Source: Letharia columbiana
Taxonomy: Eukaryota > Ascomycota > Lecanoromycetes > Lecanorales > Parmeliaceae
NCBI RefSeq assembly: GCF_014066305.1
Contig: NW_023501087.1
Coordinates: 206,001-270,000 of the forward strand
Direction: 5' to 3'
Length of the DNA stretch: 64,000 nt
Shown: positions 54,720-64,000 of the stretch, piece after piece
Layout: the number at the start of each line of letters is the position of its first letter
How positions within the stretch are numbered: the stretch's first letter is position 1
Position numbers and translations under genes: made by a program
Notes under the pieces: model-generated
Databases searched by the model: none
What the model was told of the DNA's origin: nothing
The model's input: only the letters and a program-made list of their open reading frames with translations

Positions 54720-54936
54720 CCACGATATCGTGTGGGTAGAAGAGAATATAGATTCTATAAAGGCGGGATTTCAAGAATTCCCTAGGGATCTAGTCAAGCA
54801 AACTATACTATATAAAGCTAGAAAGAATAACCCCGCAGAAAGCACCTTTCGACTCCTCTATATTATTATTATTCTAAAGAAGGTTCACTATACTAAGCTA
54901 CCCCCTAACGTCTCTAGAAAAGAACTCTTGAAATAA
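54720..54936 (+). other. Less-mutated island with a 68-aa open frame
   Basis: A plus-strand frame starting MWVEENIDSIKAGF at 54,730 stays open to 54,936 in normal-looking codons (FPRDLVKQTILYKARK, KLPPNVSRKELLK). CA and CC dinucleotides are present, unlike on either side. It may be a late insertion or an unmutated remnant of a larger gene. Confidence 0.35.
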
Positions 54937-56999
54937 GTCGGGCGTAAAGTAATTTAGGCGAGAAAGTAGTTGAATAAAAGGGTTAGAAGAGAGAGTAGAG
55001 ATAGCGAAGAGGGAGTAGAGATAGCCATTCTTCTAAGATAGTATTTAAAGAAATATTTAAAAGTAACTTAAGATTATTAAAGTCTCTTATATATAAAAAG
55101 TATTTATACGCGAATTTTAAGCGTAGCGTAGCTTAAGTATCTAGAGAAGCTTTTGTATTAATAAGTTAAATATTTAAAATATCTTAAATAGCACTATATT
55201 AAGAGATAAAAAAACGATAGAATAAGTAGTTAATGGGGTTCTCCTAACTACTCTCTATAGTAGCTTTTAAAATTTTAATAGCACTTCAGATTATGAGAAT
55301 CATCTAAAAAATTTAATATAGAATAAGTCCTTAAGGACTCTATAACTGTACTCTCTGCACGTCGCGACTATAAACGATTAGATTATGCCAGAAACACGTT
55401 ATTAATTAACTTATTAATAGATCTCAATACGCGAGTCTAGAAGAATATAGTAAAGTGAGATTTTATCTAATACCCGCTCGATGCTTATAACTCAGCCTAC
55501 TTAGTTTACTTAGTTTACTCTTATTAGTATATACTACTAAAGAAATCCGAAGGAAGAGAATAAAGAGAATAAAAGAGAGAAAGAGAAGGAAGAGAAGATA
55601 GATGGTCGATAATAAAGGATTATTACTTAGTTAAGGGTTAATCGTAAGATAAAAGAAGAAAGAATCGTATAAAATTAAATAACTTAAATAGCTTAAAAAC
55701 ACTATATCCGAGGATTAGCCGAATCGTATACTAGTTTTTAATATTAAATCTACTTATCTGTAGAGGTCTAGCTACTAAAGTATCGCTTTATTACTCTATT
55801 ATTAGACTGGCTTTAAGTCTTTACACCCATCTTCTAACCCCGCGAACCCTTCTTTTTAGATTTAAGTTATCGCAGTCGCTAAGTAAGTAATCTTATTAAT
55901 AGAGAATTCGTAGATATTCGATATTTAAGATCGTACTTCTTTTAGTAGCTAAGTACTCGTTCTGGCGAGTATCTTAATAGATTCGATTTATGCTTTTTAT
56001 TAGTATTAGATATCGCTTAATCTTAAAAACGCTCGGCGATAGACTTAAATCAATCGGGCTTTATAAATAATCTATCGATCGACGTGTCGAAATGAGAAGA
56101 AGAAGAGATATCATTTATATTTGTAGCGTAACTATATTATTATCTAATAAGCTTATAGAATATTTGTAGAGTCTATTACTTTCGTCACTTAACTATATCT
56201 TCTTTAATACCTTTAAGATCCCTTTATTAATTCTATATATAATTATTAAGAGACTTCTATAGATAATCGCCGAAGTTATTTACTTCTAAATTCACTTATA
56301 TTCTTTATTTTTTAAGTTAAGGGTTTTCTAATATAGCTAATTAAATTATAAAATTAAATAAGAAGCTCTCATTATTAGAGTCGCTAGTAGCTATATTCTT
56401 ATCGAATTTAGATATCTTAAGAGGTATATGTTTAATATCGAATTTCGAAGTATAATTATTATCGGAGTCTGAGAATACTAAGAATGCTGAGAATGCTAAG
56501 GACGCTACGGCATCTGGAGATTCAATTATAGTACGCTCTGATGGGACTAATATAGCTATATTACCTCGCCCTCGCTCTTACTCTTATCTTTCTTCTTATT
56601 CTCGCTTTTTAATTTATTTAGATACTTTTTTATACTTAATATTATTACTTCGCTAAGTTAGATATATCTTTAACTTTACTCGCTTAAATTATAAGAATAT
56701 TCGTCTTATAGAATTCTTAAATTCTAACTTCGCACAAGAAGGAAGCTTTTTTTAATTATTCGTGAGTCTACCTATTATAACTGCGATAGTCGATTTATAA
56801 ATAATAAGAAATAAATTAATTAGCTGCTGTAGATCCTCTATCTCAATAAAGACCTCTCGTATAGAAAAGGCGGCCGGCTTTTTATATCGCTAATGAGGAT
56901 GTATATCGTGAAGCTGAAGTGTTCCAGCGCCTTCTGTAATTCTCGTTTATATTCTATAAACATATGATAGTTTAGAGACTATGATAAAATCATTGATGT

Positions 57000-58600
57000 A
57001 TTCTTTTAGCTTCTCTTTATCGATAATCTTTTAATATTAATTTAATACTCGATGTAAGGCGAATAGTGTTATATAAGTAATAACATCGCGAAATATCTTT
57101 TTTGAAGATTAATTAATATGGTCTATTTTATACTCTAAATATCGGCGATATATATAATGCGCTAAATTAAAAGAAGCTTTGCGATACTCTTAGTTATAGT
57201 TTTAAGATCTTCTACTCGATATTAGTCTATAATTATATAGAAATAAGAGAAAAGACCTCTTATTAATTGAAAACCTAAGCTCTCTCTTTAGATTTATATT
57301 ATTACTTTCGCCTTTAAAGCTTATAATATTAAAGAAATAAGATAATTAATTAGTATAGTATCGAATATATTTGATCTTATATAAACTAATCTACTTCTTA
57401 ATTAGATAAGCGTAAATTACGATATTATTACGATTATAAATTTTCTAAATAAATTTCTACTTAGTCTTAAAAGTAGTTATAGTAATTATATATATAACTC
57501 GAAATTAGTAAGCGTAGAACTTATTCTAATCTTTCTTAATATAGAAAAATAGCTTATATTTAGCGACTATGTTTCTATTAATATGTTAGATATAAAGTAT
57601 ATACGTAGAGTCTAAATAGATCTTATTGTAAGTATTAATTAGAGACTTCTAGCGATCGGTAATGTTAATAAGAGGGTCTCGAATATCCAGCTTAATATAT
57701 ATATCTCGATACTACTATAGCGCCTATAGATAGTTCTTATCTTTCTTCGCAGCTAGAAAGTAGAAGGTTATATAGAAAGAACTATTTAGCGCGGTAGTGC
57801 CCGTAATAATAAGTAAAGATAGCTTATATCGATTTATCTTATACGTGACGTCTATAATAAGTATCTTCTAATTCTCTTTCAGTATCTTATAATAGAATGT
57901 TCGCGAAAAGAAGAGATGTATAACTCGATCTCTCGAGTCCTTTAGGAAATGAATATATTATTCGTTTAATGTATATAGCTATTTAAGTAGAGCTTATATT
58001 AATATAAGAGATTTTAATACTCGACGACGGACTTTCGATTTCGCGTTATAGATATCTTTAAGCTTCTAAATCGAGTTTTTTTTATAATCTTTATTAAGGT
58101 TATATAGAATATTATTTAATATAGTATATTTAATCGACTCTCTAATAATTGCCTCTTCTATCTAACTAGTTAAGATAGTATTTTAATATACTATATAGGC
58201 TATTCGTTTACTAGAGTTATAATTATAAGATTCCTCTTTAATTCTTAAGCGCTACGTATTCTTCTTCTTATTAAGTTTTAGAATATACTTAAATGAGTAA
58301 TTATTAAGACGTAAGGTTCTATACTTTCTCTTCTATTTAATTAATTTATAAATCTTATCTTCACGGGTATAGCGCAGTTAGACTTTATTTGTTTTATTTA
58401 TTCTATTCTTATTTAAGTATTTCTTAACGACGGCGTAGTCTTACTTAAGAGCGTATTCTTAAATAAGTAAGATAAGAAGAGTATTAGTAGGCGCAGTAAG
58501 GTCTAATAATAGCGAAACTAGATCTATAGTAGAGGGTAAAGAATAGAGAGTAAAATACCTTTAGTGATAGATTTGGTGTTTATAGAAATTTCAATTACGA
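57000..58600 (-). mobile_element. Decayed Mutator-like (MULE) DNA transposon
   Basis: On the minus strand near 57,860-57,700 the string IIDVTYKINRYKLSLLII, then GTTALNSSFYITFYFL and KKDKNYL is readable. This is the conserved start of the MULE transposase domain (D-TYK-N-Y--PLL--G-TA-N-SF--AF-FL) with its first catalytic Asp. The downstream INITDR-KSLINT segment (about 57,660) matches the second catalytic Asp motif TDRE-AL. Many stops interrupt it. Terminal inverted repeats were not identified; limits are approximate. Confidence 0.7.
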
Positions 58601-60299
58601 TAAAGTGCGATGCCCTATAAGAGAAGAGTAGATACTAAGATTATTAGAGTTTTATAAGAGCGTAGTCTACTGACGGTCAGCTAGCGAATATAGGCTACAA
58701 AAGATATAGTATCGTTATGAGATTTAATAGTATATTTGATAGTAGAACTAATCTCTAAGAAATATTAAAACTTCGAGATATGCGAAGTAGATCTATATTC
58801 GCTAAGCCTCTAGATATACGAGGTATATTATTAAAATTAGATTCTAAAAGGGACTTTAATATAGTATATATAATATCGGCGTCTTAATGTAAGTAGCGTT
58901 AAGGTCTATAACGTATTAGGTCTAATAATTATCTTCTCTTCTAGGCCTTAATTTCTAGGCGCCTAAATAAAGATAGAACGCTTATTAAAAAACCTTTAAA
59001 TTCTAGTAGAGAAATAAGAGAAAAGAGTTAATCTATTAAGATTATGATATCGTTTTAATAACGCGATAGAATTAACTCTTACGCGCCGTAGGCGCGTTAC
59101 TAATATATTATATAATAATATTAATACTATCTTCGAGAATAATATCGCTTTTATAATATTAATTAATAATAATCTATAGTAAGCCGACGCGTTTAGTATC
59201 GATATTTCTATAGCGCTAGTTAATAGCTCCTATAGCGAATAATATTAGATTTAAGAATTTATAATAAAATCTCGAAAATCTAGTAGATAAAAGAAGAAAG
59301 AAGAGTTTCTTTATAGATAACGTTATTTCTATAGCGTATTACGTTTATAGCGAAGTAATATAATAATAACCTTTATTATAGAAATTCGAAGAGAGTAATT
59401 AATAGAGCGACGCGTTCGCGATAATATTCTTAATTATTAATTAATAATAGTAGAAATAATAATGATAGCTAGGCGACGTAGTCTAATAGATAGTAGTAAA
59501 ATATTACTACGTCGTTATTATCTATGTTACTAAGTATTATCTACTAGTAATAGCGCTATAATAGAGGATATAAAAATCCTTTTTGAATTATTTATTTTTA
59601 TTCTTTATAACTTCTAACGTCTCTCTTATAAGTATTTGCTTTAGCGCTATAACGTCGATATTAATATTAATGTAAATATAGTATATCTTATTATATTAGT
59701 AGTCTACTTCTCTTTATCGTAAGTATCTTATTATTATCGATCGCGTTAATATATAGGCTAATAATTCTATAGTACCCTTTTTTAATAATAATAATAACTT
59801 TAATAGTAAGTGTATAGTCGTCTTATAGGCGCGACTACTAACGCTTAATTATTTCTATTATTATCGCTTTATATATATATCTACTAATAAGTTCTAGTGT
59901 CTAGTTTACTATATAGAATTTACTTTTACTAAGATAACGATTTATATATTTAAGATAAGTCTTCTCTCTACGATAATTATAAGGCCGGAAGGCGCGATAT
60001 TAATCGCTATATTGAAATCCTTCTATATCTTTAGACGTAGATAAGAAAATTAATATAACGCTATCGCCGCGCTAGATAGTCTTAAAAGCTATTTTATTAA
60101 CGGGCTAAGCTCGATAAGAAGATTATCTAATAATATAAATTATAGAGATATATAATAGCGACGATTTCGGCCGCCTTTATTATAATTATAGATCTTTAAG
60201 GCTAGTTTATAATAATATATAAGCGTATAGAGGAATTAAAGAGAATAAATGAGTTATTAGAGAAGAAGCTCGAGAGCCTTCGTCGATATATAATAAACG

Positions 60300-63200
60300 T
60301 CGATGAGTATTAATACGAAGATTATATTTTAATTATCTTCTTATTAAAGAACTAAATTAATAAACTCGACTTAAGATTTAATATTAAGATAACGGAGGAT
60401 ACTTAAATAATAATTTTTTTTTAGTAATAGCGCTGGTGTAAGGTCTCTAAATAGTTCTTTAATAGCTACTTTAGATAAAAATATATCTATATTAATAGTA
60501 TATATCTTAATATAATAAACTCTCTCTATAGTAGAGTTTAGTAAATAGCTAAATAATATAATTATTTTATTAACTTACATCTTAATAGTAGTAAGTATAG
60601 AGAAGTACGCGCGTAATATAAGTATTATCTAGAAATATATCTAATCTAGTCGATAGTTATATCTAATTTTATCGCCTCTATTTACTCGCTATTAATTTAT
60701 ATAATTAATTAAGCTCTTTAGTAATAAGAGACTTATTATTTATTACTTAATATTTTCGCTTACTACTCGCTTACTTATAGACTTAAATTAGCTCGCTAGT
60801 ATTAGTAAGTTCGTTATCTAATAATTATTAATTATACTCTTCGCTTTAATTAGTTTATTTGATTTTATATTAGATATCTTTCTTATACTTAATCTTATTA
60901 ATAATTTCTTCAATTTTCTAAAGTTTATCGTTATTAATAAGATCGAGGGTCTATATAAAGGTTTTCGCTACGTTATCGTAATCGCGAAGATAATAAAACT
61001 TAAATAACGATATATAAAAGATATTATAAATTCTATACATCGAGAATAGAAGTAGACGATATGTCTATATCTCTATCTTATCTATAATCTAAAATAATTT
61101 CATAAATTTATAAGACAACTTCTTACTTAAGTATTTCTACTTTAGATTCTTAATCGCTAATATTATTAAATCGTCTATCTTATAGCTTTAAAATTAATAT
61201 ATTTTATTATAGTACTTAGATTAAGCCGTAACCACGCTATAAAAGCGCTCTACTATCTTATCCCTTAATACTTATAATTTCTTTATTCTATTATTTATAA
61301 TAGATATCTCCCCCTTAACGAAGTCGTTCTCGATCTTCTAATAGATTTTAGAATAATATTTATATATTAGAAAGAACGATATCGTTTTAATAAAGAAATA
61401 TTAACTATTTATATAAGCGAACTCTATTATTAATAATTATTTTGTCTAAACGTTTTACTTATTATTAATGAATACGCGTAAGAAGTATTCTAGTATCTAA
61501 TTTTACCGCTTAGTTTACTCGTTAGTTTATAAGTGAAAGATAATACTTAAGCGTCGCTTAATTTTAAAATAAAAGTAAACGGCGGACTAGAAGCTACTAG
61601 TAAATATAGAGTCTCTATTATTAATAATATCGTTTAGTATATTATAGCGATATACTATTTTAAAATAAAATACTTTCGCTAGCTAAGCGATATCGATTAT
61701 AATAAATATAGAAATATATCTTATTATTTTTATAAATCGATTTACTATAACTAGAATAGTATTATAAATAATATTCTTATACTTACTCGCTAGTAAGTCG
61801 ATAATAAAGTTTATAGAAATTTTCTTTTATAGCTTAATAACGATAAAAAGCGAGCTTAACTCGCTATATAGACGATATCGCGAAGCTTTAATCTACTAAT
61901 AAACGTTATATATCTTAATATAGTCGATAACTTACTTTAGACTTTTATTCTAATAATATTTATGAGTAAGTAGCTTATACGTCTTTATAGCGTTAAAGTA
62001 TTTTAATAACGAATTATTATAGTATTTACTAATGAGCTCTTTTTTTAAGATCTTATTTTTAGAGATATAAAGGCGACTATTATATCTTAATAGTTTCTCG
62101 AAATCTAAGATCTATACTTAATTACGTGCGCGATACTTAATTATTAACTTAGTAATATTAATTCGAAAAGAGCTTACTTAATCATTATAAGCTTATAGAT
62201 CTTAAATTAATATTTTTATTAATCTTTAAGATACGTTATAAGTAGTCTCTTATACGGCCTTAGACTCTCTTCTAGAAATAATTATTTAAATGTTAATAAT
62301 GCGAAATACGGGCGCTATCGCCGCTATAACCTTTTTATCTCTTTATAATTACTCGTCGCTAGTTTAAAATATAAGTTTATTCTATAATATCGATAAAAGT
62401 TTAATATTTAACGACGAAGTTCTTTCGTAGTTAAAGTATCGCGATAGCGAGTTAATAAAGTTTAATTTATTTATTTAATGAAAAATCTTAAAGTTATAAG
62501 TAGCTAACTTTAACGTTTAACGAGTTTATCTAAAGTTTAATTTCTTCTACTTTATAAAGTCTCTAAGATTATTATAATTCGTTAAAACTTTAATATAAAA
62601 TGTACTATCTTCTAGATAGTAATATTATTACTTTATAAACGCTATAATAGCGAATAGCTCTTAGTTATAGATCTTATAGTTTTACTTTATAGAAATTATT
62701 TTTTTAAATTAAAATATTACTAATTACTAATAATTATTTTTATTCGATTATAAAAGTATAGTCTTTATATTAAAGTTAAAAGCGTCGGTTTTAAGATATA
62801 GCTTTAAATTTAAATCGTAATAGCGTAGAAATGATATAGTTATAAAAGTACTTCGAAGCTATTAAAACGTTAGCTTCGCGTTATCTATTTACTCTAGTAA
62901 TCTAGATTTCTTATTATTCTTACTTTCTTTAAGTAAATTAGTAAATAATATTACTATATTAGAATAGCTATAAATAAATTATCGATAGAAATTAATAAAG
63001 TTTAAAAAGACTTATATATTTTAATAACTTTTTAATTTTAGCTACTTCTTAATAATAGCGATATATTTTTAATCTATTATAATATCTTCGATAGATATAA
63101 TAAACTCTAGAAACTTAACTCGTTTAATATAGAATTAATACTTCTTTAGATTAATATATAGTTAAAACTAGCGTAGACGCTTAAGTACTTACTTAACGTA

Positions 63201-64000
63201 TCGCTAATACTTCGCTAGATTAGTATTATAAATTAGAATATTATCTAAATATATTATATACGTTATATTTATTAGACCCGCTAGAGCTTTATTAATATAT
63301 ATTTAAAAAATTATTAATATATTAGCGAGTCTAAAAGATATAACTAAATATTCGAAGTGGTCGTAATAACTGCGGAACGCTGTTTTTCACTTATCGTCTT
63401 CTTTAATTCGAATTCGATAATAAATATTCTTAAAATCTAGCTTCGTAAAGACTTTAGCTCTATATAAATAATTTAGAGTCTTAATAATTAAAGATAGCGG
63501 GTATCGATTTTTAATAATTATCGCGTTTAGGCCTCGATAATCAACGTAAAGATAAAGCCCTCTATCCTTTTTAAGAATAAAAAGGATCGATATTTCGGCT
63601 AAAAAAGTTGAGTGACGAATTTAATCTTTCTAAAGAGAGTTCTTTAGATAGCGCTATAGCTCTATTAACTTCGTTTAAGATAGATTATATAAGAGATTAT
63701 ATAGTGACTTCTTATCGCTCTCGATCTTAATAATATAATCTCCCTACTTAAGCGTAGATAAGATCTCTACTTTTTCGTTAAAAAAAATATTATTAAACTT
63801 TAATAACTTCTAAGAAAGCTTTAGACTATATCTATTTTTTGATTCGCTTTATATTACTATAGCGTATACGATTATAAATATATTTAGCTTCTATTCAATA
63901 GTTTAGATAAATTTAATTAATTTTTTAATTTATAATTTATTAGCGTTAATTTTAAACCGCTACTACTTTATCGCTAAGTTTAATAATATTTATAATTAAC
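60300..64000 (-). mobile_element. Second decayed Ty3/Gypsy-like retrotransposon, cut by the window end
   Basis: On the minus strand at about 63,600-63,300 reverse transcriptase reads ISILFILKKDRGLYLYVDYR, then GLNAI, KNRYPL, FTKLDFKNIYYRIRI and KTAFRSYYDHFEYLV. These are the classic Ty3/Gypsy RT blocks. The active-site motif near 63,230 reads YLDN, with the second Asp changed to Asn as a G-to-A change would give. RNase H and integrase should lie at lower coordinates but were only weakly readable. The element continues past 64,000. Confidence 0.75.

Larger units (their letters stand above)
47615..64000. repeat. AT-rich, RIP-like mutated transposon block
   Basis: The sequence is dominated by TA steps. 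CA and TG are visibly scarce while CG is kept, which is the pattern left when CpA is mutated to TpA by RIP. Open frames are almost absent. Remains of at least three elements can be read on the minus strand through stop codons. No intact gene was found. Confidence 0.85.

Noticed and set aside
1..64000. Starship-type giant element
   Set aside because: No DUF3435 tyrosine-recombinase captain could be recognised anywhere in the window.

Overview
This window is nuclear DNA of a filamentous ascomycete (Pezizomycotina). The evidence is short spliceosomal introns of about 45-60 nt, a fungal gene set (plant-type DAHP synthase, ornithine decarboxylase, PIG-S, a SOD-like mitoribosomal protein) and a sharply bounded AT-rich block with decayed transposons of the kind left by repeat-induced point mutation (RIP). 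I cannot name the species or the class.

Layout. 0-9.4 kb is accessory DNA: a broken coiled-coil gene, several tandem repeats and relics of a dispersed gene family. 9.7-20 kb is a conserved core: a BRCT-domain protein, class II DAHP synthase, a HYPK-like protein, a small membrane protein and ornithine decarboxylase. 20.4-32.4 kb is accessory again and holds the most unusual content. 33-45.5 kb is core: a secreted peptidase-like protein, a Cys-rich membrane protein, a mitoribosomal protein, a large DUF8004-like protein and PIG-S. A short-chain dehydrogenase relic follows at 46 kb. From about 47.46 kb to the end there is an AT-rich mutated block with two Ty3/Gypsy-like elements and one Mutator-like (MULE) element, all readable only as decayed frames on the minus strand.

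Main discovery candidate. A gene family is scattered over 4-7 kb and 20-32 kb. Its largest member (27,962-32,033) is a Upf1-like SF1 helicase. Three members share an N-terminal domain I do not recognise: a conserved Cys, Gly-Ser, a Leu-Asp-x-Gly-Arg signature, then an Ile-Trp pair (Leu-Trp in the third copy) usually followed by Ala-Pro. The same domain, without a helicase, occurs at 20,490-22,040 and 23,549-24,960, and in fragments at 4.2, 5.5 and 26.6 kb. Four loci (5.9, 23.1, 23.5 and 27.8 kb) begin just after the same structured leader: small hairpins followed by CCRCCG, CAGGAATCT and CGGBGG (with variants), ending 9-12 nt before the ATG. The leader is doubled at two loci, and an orphan copy lies at 7.4 kb. 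Two members (23.1 minus and 23.5 plus) are divergent and face each other through their leaders.

Caution. Many family members, and the mitoribosomal protein gene, show single-base frame breaks, often at short homopolymers. Some may be assembly indels rather than true decay. Domain names rest on motifs read by eye; no database search was run.
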